NCBI GenBank assembly: GCA_003224055.1
Contig: QHYE01000059.1
Span: forward strand, 22,009-86,008
From: Acidobacteriota bacterium
GTDB taxonomy: Bacteria; Acidobacteriota; Terriglobia; Acidiferrales; UBA7541
Direction: 5' to 3'
DNA length: 64,000 bases
Positions 26,523 to 36,926 of the stretch are shown here, piece by piece (position 1 is the stretch's first letter; the number at the start of each line of letters is the position of its first letter). The position numbers and the translations under genes were made by a program. The notes under the pieces were generated by a model, which was given only the letters and a program-made list of their open reading frames with translations, searched no databases and had not been told where the DNA came from.

Positions 26523-28043
26523 ATGAAACTCTTTGGAGCAGGGGTGCGGCGCATTTGCGCGGTCGCGGCAGCCTCTGCGGCCCGCGAAATGGGTCGACAA
26601 GTCCGGTTGGCACTGCGGGAAACGAGGACCGTCGAATTGCGGCTCGATTGGCTGCGAAACAACTCTGAACGCGCGCGATTCCTCCGTTGGCTGCCGGCGA
26701 ACAATCCAAAAGGGGCAACTTTTGTCGCTACCTGCCGGCGTCGCGAAGGCGGAGGGAAGTTCGCCGGGGACGCTGAGCAGGAGCTGTACTGGTTGATGCA
26801 AGCGCGCGAGGCAGGCTGCCAGTGGTGCGATCTGGAAATTGAGACCTATCGGGAGCTGCCCGAAGGATTCGTGCGTGAGTACCCCGTACCCAAACGCATC
26901 CTACTCTCCATCCACGATTTCGATCGGACCGCAAAGCTTCCGGGGAAGATCAACGTGGCGCGTCATGGGCTGGTTGACGCCGTAAAAATCGCCGCGAGCG
27001 CCCGCACGATTTCCGACAGCGTCCGGTTGCTTCGGCTGGCCTGGCGCTCGAAAAATTTCGTTGCAGTTGCGATGGGGGAGGTGGGGCTGCCCGCTCGAAT
27101 CCTGGCGCTGCGGGCAGGAAGCGCTTTGGCGTATGCCCCCGTCGCCGAGGCAACCGCGCCCGGTCAAGTCTCCCTCGGCGAAATGAAGCATCTCTATCGT
27201 GCTCACGCGCTCACGAGAAGGACGCGCGTTTACGGCGTGATCGGCGATCCCATTGGACATTCGCTATCGCCGTTGCTGCATAACACGGGGTTTGTGGCGC
27301 GCAAAGTTGATGCTGTCTATCTGCCATTCCTCGTTCATCAGCTGCCTGATTTCCTGGAGGCGGTTCCTGAATTTGGAGTCCGGGGTTTCAGCGTGACGTT
27401 GCCGTACAAGCAGAGCATTCTCAAACACCTGAAGGAATGTGAGCCGCTCGCCGCGGAAATCGGCGCCGTGAATACCGTTGTGGTGCGGCGTGATGGTTCG
27501 CTCTACGGTTGCAACACGGATTATGTTGGCGTGCTGTGCGCGCTCGAGAAAAAACTCCGCATCAAGGGCAGCCGCGTGTTGATCTTCGGAGCGGGAGGGT
27601 CGGCGCGGGCCGCGGCATTTGCGTTGACTCGGGCCGGCGCGGTAGTGGGCATTTGCGCGCGACGTGAAAAAACTGCGAGTACATTGGCACGTGCAATTGG
27701 AGCAGAAGTCGTTCCGCGCCGCGCTTTGCGCACGGCGTTCTTTGACGCCATTCTGAACTCCACTCCGGTCGGCATGCATCCACACGATGGAATTTCGCCG
27801 CTTGCGCCTGGCGAGTTAAATTGCCGCATGGTCATGGACTTGATCTACCGCCCCCAGAAAACCCGACTCTTGAACATCGCCGCGAAAAAAGGGATTTCCA
27901 TCGTGTCCGGCGTGGAGATGTTTCTTGCGCAGGGCATCGCACAGTGGGAAATCTGGACGGAGAAGCGCGCGCCGGAAGCGCTCATGCGCCGTGCCGTGCT
28001 GGGCGCCCTTCGCGAGGAAGAGAAGTCGCGCCAGCGCCGTTAA
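26523..28043 (+). CDS. aroDE: Bifunctional 3-dehydroquinate dehydratase / shikimate dehydrogenase
   Basis: 506-residue fusion catalysing steps 3 and 4 of the shikimate pathway. Residues 1-230 are type I dehydroquinase: ELRLDWL near the N-terminus, catalytic His in ILLSIHDF and Schiff-base Lys in DAVKIAASA. Residues about 240-495 are AroE: YGVIGDPIGHSLSPLLHNTG (shikimate binding), SVTLPYKQSI with catalytic Lys, GAVNTVV, and the NADP site FGAGGSARAAAFAL. The fusion channels dehydroshikimate and is common in some phyla. Same strand as trpE 64 bases on, consistent with an aromatic operon. Confidence 0.93.
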   Translation: MKLFGAGVRRICAVAAASAAREMGRQVRLALRETRTVELRLDWLRNNSERARFLRWLPANNPKGATFVATCRRREGGGKFAGDAEQELYWLMQAREAGCQWCDLEIETYRELPEGFVREYPVPKRILLSIHDFDRTAKLPGKINVARHGLVDAVKIAASARTISDSVRLLRLAWRSKNFVAVAMGEVGLPARILALRAGSALAYAPVAEATAPGQVSLGEMKHLYRAHALTRRTRVYGVIGDPIGHSLSPLLHNTGFVARKVDAVYLPFLVHQLPDFLEAVPEFGVRGFSVTLPYKQSILKHLKECEPLAAEIGAVNTVVVRRDGSLYGCNTDYVGVLCALEKKLRIKGSRVLIFGAGGSARAAAFALTRAGAVVGICARREKTASTLARAIGAEVVPRRALRTAFFDAILNSTPVGMHPHDGISPLAPGELNCRMVMDLIYRPQKTRLLNIAAKKGISIVSGVEMFLAQGIAQWEIWTEKRAPEALMRRAVLGALREEEKSRQRR

Positions 28044-28107
28044 TCCAGAAATGCAATAATACCTGCTCTCTATTTTTAACTTTGAAATGTCAGCAGTGAA
28101 CTGACCC

Positions 28108-29613
28108 ATGATTCAGCCGGACTTCCGCGAATTCCAGCGTCTCGCTAAGCAGGGAAACCTCATTCCCGTTTACGACGCGTTTTCCGCGGATTTGTTGACT
28201 CCCGTGAGCGCCTATCTTCGAATCGCCCAGGGCGCGCGGTATTCGTTCCTCCTCGAAAGCGTGGAAGGCGGCGAAAAAATCGCCCGCTACACATTTGCCG
28301 GCGCTCACCCGGAAGAAGTCTTCCGCTACGCCGGCGGCGCGTGCGTGCTAGAAAGCCGCGACCGCATGGTTTGGGAAGAACGCGATCCAATTTCCTTTTT
28401 GCGTGAGCGCATCGAACGCTTCCGTCCCGTGAGGCTTCCCGGTTTGCCGCCGCTCGTCGCGGGAGCCATCGGCTATTTCAGTTACGACATGGTCCGTTTG
28501 ATCGAACGGCTGCCCAAACGCTTGCGTGACGAAATCGGCCTCTACGATGCGATGCTGATGTTCTATCACGGCATCATTGCCTTCGATCACGTGCAGCATC
28601 GCCTGTGGATCGTCCGCAATGTTTTCACCGGCGGCTCCGGTTCGCTCCGCGCGAAATACAACGCTGCCGCGCGCGAAATCAAGGAAACACGGCGGCTGCT
28701 CCAAGAGCCTGTCGCGGCTGAGCGCGTGAAAAAGCCACCGAAGGTGAAAAAGCGCGCTCCACTTAAGGTGAGTTCGAATTTTCGCCAGCCCGAGTATCTG
28801 GCCGCCGTTCGAAAGGCGAAGCAATACATCCGCGCGGGCGACATTTTTCAAGTCGTGCTGAGCCAGCGCTTTTCTGCAAAGACACAAGCAAACCCATTTG
28901 AAATTTATCGCAAACTGCGTGCTCTGAATCCCTCTCCCTATCTTTTCTATTTGCAGATGAACGACGTCTCCGTCGTTGGCAGCTCGCCGGAAATGCTCGT
29001 CAAAGTCCAGGGCCGTGACGTTTTCTACCGGCCCATCGCCGGCACGCGTTGGCGCGGCAAGGACGAAGCCGAAGACCAGCGCCTCGAGCGCGAAATGCTT
29101 GCCAGCGAGAAGGAGCGCGCCGAGCACATTATGCTCGTGGACCTGGGGCGCAACGACCTCGGACGCGTCTGCGATTACGGCACGGTGCGCCCCGAGAAGC
29201 TGCTCACCGTGGAGCGCTACTCGCACGTCATGCACCTGGTTTCCAGTCTCCGTGGCCGCTTGCGCGAAGATGTAGACTGTTTTGATGCGCTGATGGCCTG
29301 CTTTCCGGCCGGCACCGTTTCCGGCGCACCAAAAGTTCGCGCCATGGAAATCATCGAGGAACTGGAACGCACGCGCCGCGGAATTTATGCGGGCGGCATC
29401 TTGTATCTTGATTTCGCGGGCAATCTCGATTCGTGCATCGCGCTTCGCACCATGGTCGTCAAGAACGGCGTTGCCTACGTGCAAGCTGGAGGCGGCATTG
29501 TTGCGGATTCCACGCCGCAGGGCGAATATCAGGAGAGTGTGAACAAGTCGAAAGCCTTGCTAGCGGCGCTGGAAGCCGCACACGGCGGAAGCCGGCCGAG
29601 GAAGCCGTCATGA
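28108..29613 (+). CDS. trpE: Anthranilate synthase component I
   Basis: 501-residue chorismate-binding enzyme that makes anthranilate with TrpG. The N-terminal regulatory domain has the tryptophan site [16 protein letters not shown]. The C-terminal chorismate domain shows [57 protein letters not shown] and [18 protein letters not shown]. All motifs are of the TrpE rather than PabB type, although dual use cannot be excluded. Overlaps trpG by ATGA. Confidence 0.93.
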   Translation: MIQPDFREFQRLAKQGNLIPVYDAFSADLLTPVSAYLRIAQGARYSFLLESVEGGEKIARYTFAGAHPEEVFRYAGGACVLESRDRMVWEERDPISFLRERIERFRPVRLPGLPPLVAGAIGYFSYDMVRLIERLPKRLRDEIGLYDAMLMFYHGIIAFDHVQHRLWIVRNVFTGGSGSLRAKYNAAAREIKETRRLLQEPVAAERVKKPPKVKKRAPLKVSSNFRQPEYLAAVRKAKQYIRAGDIFQVVLSQRFSAKTQANPFEIYRKLRALNPSPYLFYLQMNDVSVVGSSPEMLVKVQGRDVFYRPIAGTRWRGKDEAEDQRLEREMLASEKERAEHIMLVDLGRNDLGRVCDYGTVRPEKLLTVERYSHVMHLVSSLRGRLREDVDCFDALMACFPAGTVSGAPKVRAMEIIEELERTRRGIYAGGILYLDFAGNLDSCIALRTMVVKNGVAYVQAGGGIVADSTPQGEYQESVNKSKALLAALEAAHGGSRPRKPS

Positions 29614-30173
29614 TTCTGCTGCTCGACAACTACGATTCCTTCACCTACAACCTCGCGCAGTATCTCGGCGAGCTGGGTTGCAACGTCGAGGTACACCGCA
29701 ACGATAAGATCACCGTCGAAGAAATTGCCCGGCGGAAGCCGGAGCGCATCGTGATTTCGCCCGGGCCTTGCACGCCGCAGGAGGCCGGCATCTCCGTGGA
29801 GTTAATCGAGCGCCTCGCGGGAAAATTCCCCATCCTTGGCGTGTGCTTGGGACATCAGGCCATCGGCGCCGCGTTCGGCGGCAAGATCGTCCGCGCCCCG
29901 AAACTTTTTCACGGCAAGACCAGCCAGATCCATCACGACGGGAAAAACATTTTTCGCAAGTTGCCCGATCCCTTCACGGCGACACGCTATCACTCGCTGA
30001 TTGTGGAGCGCAAATCGCTCCCGCGCGGACTCTTCATCACCGCGGAAACCGACGACGGCATCATCATGGGCCTGCGCCACCGCCGCCACAAAATCGAAGG
30101 CGTCCAGTTCCACCCCGAATCTGTCCTCACCGAATCCGGCAAGCAACTCCTGCAAAACTTCTTGTCTTTGTAG
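29610..30173 (+). CDS. trpG: Anthranilate synthase component II (glutamine amidotransferase)
   Basis: 187-residue class I amidotransferase supplying ammonia to TrpE (and possibly PabB). The N-terminus [19 protein letters not shown] is canonical; the catalytic triad is Cys in [10 protein letters not shown] plus His and Glu in [11 protein letters not shown]. Start ATG overlaps the trpE TGA. The tryptophan gene trpD is not next; it lies 2.5 kb on, on the other strand. Confidence 0.94.
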   Translation: MILLLDNYDSFTYNLAQYLGELGCNVEVHRNDKITVEEIARRKPERIVISPGPCTPQEAGISVELIERLAGKFPILGVCLGHQAIGAAFGGKIVRAPKLFHGKTSQIHHDGKNIFRKLPDPFTATRYHSLIVERKSLPRGLFITAETDDGIIMGLRHRRHKIEGVQFHPESVLTESGKQLLQNFLSL

Positions 30174-30207
30174 ATGGCGGGCGTTAGCCCGGCATCTTTT
30201 GGCGTTT

Positions 30208-31764
30208 TCACCAGTTCAGGTCCGCCAGGATCGCGCCATAGATTTCCATGCCGCGCCAAAAGTGACCCAGACGCAGATTCTCGTCCGAGCTGTGCTGATG
30301 ATTGTCGTAATTCACGATGGGCACACCGATCCACACGAGTCCCAGATCATCAAAGATGTACATCGGCACGCTGCCGCCCGTGGACGGCATGATCACCGCG
30401 TCGTTGCCCGTTGCGGCTTTCACAACTTCCACAACCGCCTTGGACACCGGCAGATCCATCGGCGTGCGCGAAGCCCGATAGCCGCCTTCGTACACCACTT
30501 TCGCGATCCGCGCGTGGGCCCGTCGCTCTTCCATTGTTGGTTCATGGTCTATGACGTAGAATCCCTGCTTCGCGATGAACGCCGCAATCTGTTCAAACTT
30601 TTTCTTGGGGTCCTCGCCTTTCACGAGCCGTGCCTCCAGCGAAGCCTCGGCCTTGTCCGGCACCACGTTTTGTGCTTGCTCTCCGATGTACGCGCTGCGC
30701 AATCCGCGAATATTCAACGACGGTTGCATCAAGAGTTCCACTAGCTTCTTGCCGCCGCCTTCCGGTTTCGCGATGCCTAATTCGCGCCGCAGATCGGCAT
30801 CATTCACCGGCATTTCCGCGAGCGCTTTTTTCTCCACCTCACCAAGCGGCGTAACGTCGTCGTAGTAGCCCTCAATCAGCACGCGCCCTTCGGCATCTTT
30901 CATGGCCCCCAGCAGCCGTGACAATTCCATCGCTGGATTCGGCGCCCAGTTCCCATAATGTCCGCTATGCAACGCGCGCACCGGCCCGTACACCGTAACG
31001 CCTATGCCGATGTCCCCGCGGTTTCCGAAGAAAACGAGAGGCCGTCCCGATTGATGCACCGGGCCATCCGCGGTGATGAGCAAATCCGCGCCCAATAAAT
31101 TCTTGTGAAGTTCCAGGGTGCGTTGCAAATTCGTCGAGCCGGCCTCTTCCTCTCCTTCAAAAATGACCTTGAGATTGACGGCCAACGGAATCTTCTTGGC
31201 CCGAAGCGCATCGAGCGCGGCAAGCAGAGCAACAATCGGCGATTTATCGTCCGAAGCGGACCGCGCGTAAATCCGCCAGTCGTCGTTGTATGCCGCGCCT
31301 TGCTTCACGGTGTATGCAGGGAAGGGAATTCGCTTTCCGCCGGCTTCGATGGCTGCGTTGCGAAGGGCCGGCTCAAATGGCTTTCCATCCGTCCATGCAG
31401 CCGGGTCGACTGGCTGGCCGTCGTAATGCGCGTAAAAAATCACCGTGCGCTTTGCTTCGGGCGAAATCAGTTTGCCGAACACCACCGGTCCGCGCCCCGC
31501 GATCGGCAGCAGATGAGTTTCAATTCCACGTGCCTCGAGCGTCCCAACCAGATGCGCTGCGTTCTTCTGAATGTTGGGAGTGTCACTGGCAATATTGGGG
31601 ATGGAAAGGAATTCGCTGAGTTCGCGCACGATGCGTTCCTCATTCGCCATGCGATAGTCGCGAACTTCCCGCGCGACTTGTGCAGGCGCTGGTGGAGCCG
31701 GCTTCTGCGCCACTGCAGAAAGCGGTACGAGCGCAATACCTAGGGTGACCGCAATGTTTCGCAA
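30208..31764 (-). CDS. Secreted M20-family dipeptidase, TTG start
   Basis: 518-residue zinc dipeptidase. Metal-binding residues: FYAHYDGQPVDP, SASDDKSPIVALLAAL and FEGEEEAGSTNL, plus the lid-domain HSGHYGNWAPNP, as in M20 dipeptidases of the CNDP/PepV type. The signal peptide IAVTLGIALVPLSAVAQ starts right at a TTG preceded by a full AAGGAGG five bases upstream. This is why I chose TTG over longer frames that lack a signal. Likely periplasmic peptide degradation. Divergent from the FecR-like gene. Confidence 0.87.
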   Translation of the reverse strand: MRNIAVTLGIALVPLSAVAQKPAPPAPAQVAREVRDYRMANEERIVRELSEFLSIPNIASDTPNIQKNAAHLVGTLEARGIETHLLPIAGRGPVVFGKLISPEAKRTVIFYAHYDGQPVDPAAWTDGKPFEPALRNAAIEAGGKRIPFPAYTVKQGAAYNDDWRIYARSASDDKSPIVALLAALDALRAKKIPLAVNLKVIFEGEEEAGSTNLQRTLELHKNLLGADLLITADGPVHQSGRPLVFFGNRGDIGIGVTVYGPVRALHSGHYGNWAPNPAMELSRLLGAMKDAEGRVLIEGYYDDVTPLGEVEKKALAEMPVNDADLRRELGIAKPEGGGKKLVELLMQPSLNIRGLRSAYIGEQAQNVVPDKAEASLEARLVKGEDPKKKFEQIAAFIAKQGFYVIDHEPTMEERRAHARIAKVVYEGGYRASRTPMDLPVSKAVVEVVKAATGNDAVIMPSTGGSVPMYIFDDLGLVWIGVPIVNYDNHQHSSDENLRLGHFWRGMEIYGAILADLNW

Positions 31765-32026
31765 AGTGTTCCTCCTTGAATGGCGCCGGCAGCCTCGGCC
31801 GGTGCAAAAAAACTCGTACAGCGCGCCATCGGCTGCTGATGATTCTATCCGACCTTGCTGCTCTGTGTTTCGCCGCGGCCTGTCCTTCCGTACGCCTTGC
31901 ACTTCGACTCAGGTAACGTTCCGCTTGTGCAGAAGCTGCCAACAGTCGTTTACGCACAGTACCAGCGCATCCGCGGACGCATCTCCTAAACTGACAAAGT
32001 ACTTCCCTCGGAGGCTTCGAACGAGT

Positions 32027-32689
32027 ATGTACCGCCGCATCTTGGCTATGACGCTTGCATTTTTCCTGGTGGACATTCCTCTGTCCGCGTGGCCCGCGGG
32101 AATCCCTGCGCTTGGTGTCGTAACGCAAGCTTCCGCCGCTCATTTCAACACTGCCAGAGTTTCGGCGGGGACCACGGTCTACGACGGTGACCGCCTTTCC
32201 ACGGAGTCCGAGGGCCTGCTTCAATTTCGTGGCGCGGGCTCGCTGCTCTATCTGCCCGGCCGGAGCGGTGTCACTTTGCACCGCCTTCCGAATGGCACGC
32301 AGGCGCACCTTAGCACCGGCGGCTTGATTTTTTCCTCCGCCAGAGCTTCCGCCATGGAAATTCTTGCCAATGACGCCTTCATTCGTCCGGCAGCCGATGT
32401 CCCCACCGTCGCGCAAGTCACCCTTATCGGCCCAAAGGAATTACAGATTACCGCGCGGCGCGGCGCGTTGGAATTCTCGTATCATTCCGAAACTGAAAAC
32501 ATCGCAGAGAGCGCGTCGTATCGCATTCTGCTGGATCCGCAAGAAACGGCTGCAGGCCATTCGAAGAATGCGGATACCCCGCTGCCCCGTCGCAAGTCCA
32601 AAGGTTTCTGGATTCTGATCATTGGCGGCATCGCCTGGGCAACCGAATGGGCCGTCCATGAAGCTCTTGAAAGTCCCGATCGTCCCTGA
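32027..32689 (+). CDS. FecR-like domain protein with terminal membrane helices
   Basis: 220 residues. The N-terminus (ILAMTLAFFLVDIPLSA) is a signal or anchor. Residues about 25-110 fold like a FecR beta domain: VSAGTTVYDGDRLSTESEG, then FRGAGSLLYLPGRSGVTLH. A C-terminal hydrophobic helix FWILIIGGIAWATEWAV suggests a second anchor. FecR domains usually sense outer-membrane signals or bind surface polymers; no sigma factor gene is adjacent, so signalling is not supported. A start seven codons on is possible; GGAGG is 13 bases from this ATG. Confidence 0.65.
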   Translation: MYRRILAMTLAFFLVDIPLSAWPAGIPALGVVTQASAAHFNTARVSAGTTVYDGDRLSTESEGLLQFRGAGSLLYLPGRSGVTLHRLPNGTQAHLSTGGLIFSSARASAMEILANDAFIRPAADVPTVAQVTLIGPKELQITARRGALEFSYHSETENIAESASYRILLDPQETAAGHSKNADTPLPRRKSKGFWILIIGGIAWATEWAVHEALESPDRP

Positions 32690-32703
32690 ATTACCGACTC
32701 GAG

Positions 32704-33738
32704 CTACCCTGCGTTTGTAAAGGAAACGAGTGCCGCGAGCTTAGCGGCGGCAGTGCCCGACGAGATAGTCTCTCCCGCAAGAATTGCCGCTTCGTGAAAA
32801 TTGGCAGCCGCGCCTGCAGCGACGAGCGCCGCAGCCGCGTTCATCACCACAATGTCGCGCTGTGGGCCGGCCTCGCCTGCCAGCACGCGGCGGATGATTG
32901 CCGCGTTCTCTGCCGCCGTCGCACCGCGAAGCGCTTCGAGCGGTGCCGGCGACACGCCGAACTCCTCCGGCGTAACAGTGAAACGCCGGACGGCGCCGCC
33001 CCGCCTGACCTCGGCAACCAGTGTTTCCCCGGCAAGAGAAATTTCGTCGAGCCCTCCCGCGCCATGCACCACAAACGCATGCTCCACACTGAGCTCCGCA
33101 AGCGTCGCGGCCACCAGATCGATCACCTCTGCCGAAAAAACGCCCAGGACTTGCGATTGCGCGCCCGCGGGATTCGTGAGCGGGCCCAGCAAATTAAAGA
33201 CCGTGCGCACGCCAATCTGCTTGCGTGCAGGAGCGGCATGTCGCGTGGCCTTGTGCGCCGCCTGCGCGAACAAGAACCCAATGCCAATCTCCCGGATCGC
33301 ACGTCCATACCGTTCGAAAGGGAGATCGATGCGCACACCGAGCGCTTCCAGCACATCCGCCGAACCACTTTGCGAACTTGCCGCGCGGTTGCCGTGTTTC
33401 GCAACGCGCGCACCGGCGGCCGCTGCCACAATCGCCGCTGCCGTCGAAATATTAAACGTGTTCGAGCCATCGCCCCCCGTGCCGCACGTGTCCACCATCT
33501 GCTCGGGGCGCGCCTCGCCATCAGCGAAGACCGGCGTGGCATTTCGCCGCATCACTCGCGCGAAACCCGCAAGCTCCTGCACCTGCACCGGCCGCTGGTT
33601 CAGCGCCGTCAGCAACCGCACGATCTCTGGCGTCTCCACGCGCCCCGAAAGCAGCTCGTCCATCATCGCTTCTGCTTCCGCGCCCGTGTAGAAGTGGCCG
33701 GATTCAAGGCGCTCGATCTCTTTGCGAATTTCCTTCAT
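32704..33738 (-). CDS. trpD: Anthranilate phosphoribosyltransferase
   Basis: 344-residue enzyme transferring the phosphoribosyl group of PRPP to anthranilate. Diagnostic motifs: DTCGTGGDGSNTFNISTAAA (PRPP/anthranilate loop), KHGNRAASSQSGSADVLEAL and FNLLGPLTNPAG. Length and ends match the family from the ATG at 33738 (MKEIRKEI); longer in-frame starts exist. It sits alone on the minus strand, away from trpEG, so tryptophan synthesis genes are scattered here. Confidence 0.93.
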   Translation of the reverse strand: MKEIRKEIERLESGHFYTGAEAEAMMDELLSGRVETPEIVRLLTALNQRPVQVQELAGFARVMRRNATPVFADGEARPEQMVDTCGTGGDGSNTFNISTAAAIVAAAAGARVAKHGNRAASSQSGSADVLEALGVRIDLPFERYGRAIREIGIGFLFAQAAHKATRHAAPARKQIGVRTVFNLLGPLTNPAGAQSQVLGVFSAEVIDLVAATLAELSVEHAFVVHGAGGLDEISLAGETLVAEVRRGGAVRRFTVTPEEFGVSPAPLEALRGATAAENAAIIRRVLAGEAGPQRDIVVMNAAAALVAAGAAANFHEAAILAGETISSGTAAAKLAALVSFTNAG

Positions 33739-33888
33739 TTTGTGGTTGTTTTGCGTGTCCTTGCCCGCGTTCGGCGTTCCGGGTAAACTTCTATGTTTCA
33801 AGTTGCCTCAAAATTCTAGCACTGGTCTTACGCTCCGCGGTCGCACAGGAACGAACTGCTTCAAGGCCGCACAGGGAACGGAACCTCA

Positions 33889-35058
33889 ATGAAGATTCAC
33901 GAGTATCAGGCGAAGGCGATACTGGCGCGCTATGGCGTGACGACGCCGCGCGGCGAAGTGGCTTTCACCAAGGAAGAAGCGCGCGAAGCCGCGCAGCGCC
34001 TGAAGTCGAACATTTGCGTCGTGAAAGCGCAAATCCACGCCGGCGGGCGCGGAAAAGCCGGCGGCGTCAAGCTCGCCCGTTCCTCCGACGAAGCCGCCGA
34101 CATCGCCAGCCATATCCTGGGGATGAAGCTCGTCACGCCGCAAACCGGTCCTGCGGGCCGCATTGTAAAACGCGTGCTCGTCGAGGAAGGCCTCGATATC
34201 AAGCGCGAGCTTTACCTCGGTTTACTAGTCGATCGCGCCATCGGCCGCGTCGTGCTCATGGCTAGCGCCGCGGGCGGCATGGAAATCGAAGAAGTCGCCA
34301 AGAATAATCCCAGCGCGATTTTGCGGGAAGCGATTCATCCTGCCGTTGGTCTGCAACTCTACCAGGCGCGCAAAATCGCTTTCGGCCTCGGTTTGCCGGT
34401 GGAGGTCGTCAATCAATCGGTGCCTTTCTTGCAGGCCCTATATCGCGCGTTCATCGATACGGATGCCTCGCTGCTCGAAATCAATCCCAGCGTAGTGATA
34501 GGCGATGGCAAACTCGTCGCTCTCGACGCCAAGATGACCTTCGATGACAACGCGCTCTTCCGTCACAAGGAACTCCGCGAGCTGCGCGACCTTGATGAAG
34601 AAGACCCGCTCGAAGTGGAAGCTTCCAAGTACGGCCTGAACTACATCAAGCTCGAGGGCAGCGTGGCCTGCATGGTCAACGGCGCGGGCCTCGCCATGGC
34701 CACCATGGACATCATCAAGTACGCCGGCGGCTCCCCAGCAAACTTTCTCGATGTCGGCGGCGGTGCTTCCGCCGATCAAGTGAAAAATGCCTTCCGGATT
34801 CTTATGAGCGACCCGGCCGTGAAAGCCGTGTTCATCAATATTTTTGGCGGCATCCTGCGCTGCGATGTGCTCGCCACCGGCGTGGTTGCCGCAGCAAAAG
34901 ATCTCCAATTGAAAGTGCCCGTCGTCGTGCGCATGGAAGGAACCAACGTCGAACTCGGCCAGCAGATTCTACGCGACAGCGGTTTGAACTTCACCATCGC
35001 CAACGGCATGAAGGACGGCGCGCAAAAAGTCGTGGCACTCGCCGGGGGTGCGCGATGA
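33889..35058 (+). CDS. sucC: Succinate--CoA ligase (ADP-forming) subunit beta
   Basis: 389-residue ATP-grasp subunit of succinyl-CoA synthetase, TCA cycle. The N-terminus [17 protein letters not shown] is canonical, with [17 protein letters not shown] for nucleotide binding. It also has [20 protein letters not shown] for metal, and [19 protein letters not shown] and [16 protein letters not shown] for subunit contact and phosphohistidine docking. Overlaps sucD by ATGA. Divergent from trpD across about 150 bases. Confidence 0.96.
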   Translation: MKIHEYQAKAILARYGVTTPRGEVAFTKEEAREAAQRLKSNICVVKAQIHAGGRGKAGGVKLARSSDEAADIASHILGMKLVTPQTGPAGRIVKRVLVEEGLDIKRELYLGLLVDRAIGRVVLMASAAGGMEIEEVAKNNPSAILREAIHPAVGLQLYQARKIAFGLGLPVEVVNQSVPFLQALYRAFIDTDASLLEINPSVVIGDGKLVALDAKMTFDDNALFRHKELRELRDLDEEDPLEVEASKYGLNYIKLEGSVACMVNGAGLAMATMDIIKYAGGSPANFLDVGGGASADQVKNAFRILMSDPAVKAVFINIFGGILRCDVLATGVVAAAKDLQLKVPVVVRMEGTNVELGQQILRDSGLNFTIANGMKDGAQKVVALAGGAR

Positions 35059-35927
35059 GCGTTCTCGTTAACGAAAAAACGCGCCTGCTCGTCCAGGGAT
35101 TCACCGGCCGCGAAGGCACGTTTCACACGCAGCAGATGATTGAGTACGGCACGAATGTCGTCGGTGGCGTCACCCCCGGCAAAGGCAGCACCAAGCATCT
35201 TGAGCGCCCCGTGTTCAACACCGTCGCTGACGCGGCGAAGGCCACCGGCGCAAACGCTTCCGTGATCTTCGTCCCCCCGCCGTATGCCGCCGACGCTATT
35301 CTCGAAGCCGCCGATTCCGAGATTCCGCTCGTCATTTGCATCACCGAAGGCATTCCGGCGTTGGACATGGTGCGCGTCGCCGCCACCGTGGATTTCAAGA
35401 AAACGCGTCTCATCGGGCCGAACTGCCCCGGCATCATCTCTCCCGGCAAATGCAAAATCGGCATCATGCCGGGCCGCATTCACAAACAGGGAAACGTTGG
35501 CGTCGTCAGCCGCAGCGGCACGCTGACCTATGAAGCCGTCGACCAATTGACGAAACTCGGCATCGGCCAGTCCACCTGCATCGGCATCGGCGGCGATCCC
35601 ATCATCGGCACGTCATTCCTCGACGCCATCCAATTTTTCAATGACGATCCGGACACGCACGCCATCATTTTGATCGGCGAAATCGGTGGCAACACCGAAG
35701 AGCGCGCTGCAGAATGGATCAAGGTGAATGTGAAAAAGCCCGTCGTCGGCTTCATCGCCGGCCAGACCGCCCCGCCCGGCCGCCGCATGGGCCACGCCGG
35801 CGCGATCATCAGCGGAGGTCAGGGCACGGCGAAAGACAAATATGCGGCCATGGCCGCCGCCGGCATCCACACCGTCGAATCGCCTGCGGACATCGGCTCA
35901 ACCGTCGCCGCCGCCTTGAAGTCATAG
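35055..35927 (+). CDS. sucD: Succinate--CoA ligase subunit alpha
   Basis: 290-residue CoA-binding subunit. It shows [19 protein letters not shown] (CoA site), [20 protein letters not shown] and [11 protein letters not shown]. The phosphorylated His is in [17 protein letters not shown]. Forms an alpha/beta complex with SucC, co-translated through ATGA. Transcription ends at the strong hairpin just downstream. Confidence 0.96.
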   Translation: MSVLVNEKTRLLVQGFTGREGTFHTQQMIEYGTNVVGGVTPGKGSTKHLERPVFNTVADAAKATGANASVIFVPPPYAADAILEAADSEIPLVICITEGIPALDMVRVAATVDFKKTRLIGPNCPGIISPGKCKIGIMPGRIHKQGNVGVVSRSGTLTYEAVDQLTKLGIGQSTCIGIGGDPIIGTSFLDAIQFFNDDPDTHAIILIGEIGGNTEERAAEWIKVNVKKPVVGFIAGQTAPPGRRMGHAGAIISGGQGTAKDKYAAMAAAGIHTVESPADIGSTVAAALKS

Positions 35928-35936
35928 CTTTTGGTG

Positions 35937-35963
35937 GGACAGACTTCAGTCTGTCCGCTTTTT
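35937..35963 (+). terminator. Rho-independent terminator after sucCD
   Basis: GGACAGACT and AGTCTGTCC form a perfect 9-bp stem with a TC loop, followed by GCTTTTT. It lies 10 bases after the sucD stop. Confidence 0.8.
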
Positions 35964-36036
35964 GCCCGGCCGGGCCCATGTTGATCGTCGGGCGTTTCGC
36001 CGGATAGCTCGCAGCAATCTTTTGGAGGAATTCTTA

Positions 36037-36456
36037 GTGGCAATTGAAAGAACTTTCGCAATCATCAAACCGGACGCCGTTGGCCGCAATCTTCAAGGCG
36101 AAATCCTCTCTCGCATCCACAGAGCCGGCTTCAAAATCGTCGCCATCAAATCCATGCGTCTCACCAAAGAGGAAGCCGGCGGCTTCTACGCCGTTCATCG
36201 CGAGCGCCCTTTCTTCGGCGAGCTCACCGACTTCATGAGCTCCGGCAAAATCTTCGCCATGGTCCTCGAAGCCGAAGGCGCCATCCTGAAGTGGCGAGAC
36301 ACCATGGGCGCCACCGATCCGAAGAAAGCCTCGCCCGGTACGATCCGTCACGATCTCGGCACCAGCATCGGCAATAATTGCACTCACGGCTCCGACGCTC
36401 CGGAAACCGCCGCTTTCGAAATTGGATATTTCTTTTCGGGCCTTGAACTCATCTAA
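36037..36456 (+). CDS. ndk: Nucleoside diphosphate kinase
   Basis: 139-residue kinase balancing NTP pools by a phosphohistidine ping-pong mechanism. N-terminal [15 protein letters not shown] and the active site [16 protein letters not shown] (His phosphorylated) are intact. The GTG start is fixed by GGAGGAA eight bases upstream. Same strand as sucCD but beyond their terminator, so probably its own transcript. Confidence 0.95.
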   Translation: MAIERTFAIIKPDAVGRNLQGEILSRIHRAGFKIVAIKSMRLTKEEAGGFYAVHRERPFFGELTDFMSSGKIFAMVLEAEGAILKWRDTMGATDPKKASPGTIRHDLGTSIGNNCTHGSDAPETAAFEIGYFFSGLELI

Positions 36457-36554
36457 GTTTATGGCGGCCCAGTCTTCAACAATATGCCGCCACCGCTATC
36501 CATCAACATGCGATTCTCTTGGGTTTTGAACCATTCGACTCGGGAGATTTCATT

Positions 36555-36788
36555 ATGGATCCTCTCCGCGAACTCGGCCGCACGCTCCTCTTCCTCGGAG
36601 GCTTTGTCGTTCTCATTGGCGCACTTCTCTTCTTCGGCGGCAAACTGCCCTTCCGCCTGGGACGCCTCCCTGGCGACATCGTCCACCGCGGCGAGCACAC
36701 CACCATCTACTTTCCGATCGTGACCTGCTTGGTGCTCAGTATTGTCCTAAACCTGCTTTTTTGGCTTTTCTCCCGTTTCCGCCGCTAA
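36555..36788 (+). CDS. DUF2905-family small membrane protein
   Basis: 77 residues. Two membrane helices (LLFLGGFVVLIGALLFF and VTCLVLSIVLNLLFWLF) flank the conserved loop GKLPFRLGRLPGDI, the hallmark of DUF2905 proteins. Function unknown; inner membrane. GGGAG precedes the ATG at 36555. Frequently found near unrelated housekeeping genes. Confidence 0.85.
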   Translation: MDPLRELGRTLLFLGGFVVLIGALLFFGGKLPFRLGRLPGDIVHRGEHTTIYFPIVTCLVLSIVLNLLFWLFSRFRR

Positions 36789-36926
36789 TTCCTTCGTCAA
36801 CACGTACCATCTCTGTGTCCCAGCATGCGCCCGTGCGCTTGACGTCACATCGGCCTACGCCGTAAGCTCCACCAAATTCCGCGCTTAAATCTGCACGTCG
36901 CGCGAATTGGAAAGTGACCAAGGAAT

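Noticed and set aside
35937..35963. Stem GGACAGACT/AGTCTGTCC as a dispersed repeat
   Set aside because: It has a T-run and lies 10 bases after sucD, so terminator is the simpler call; only one copy seen here.
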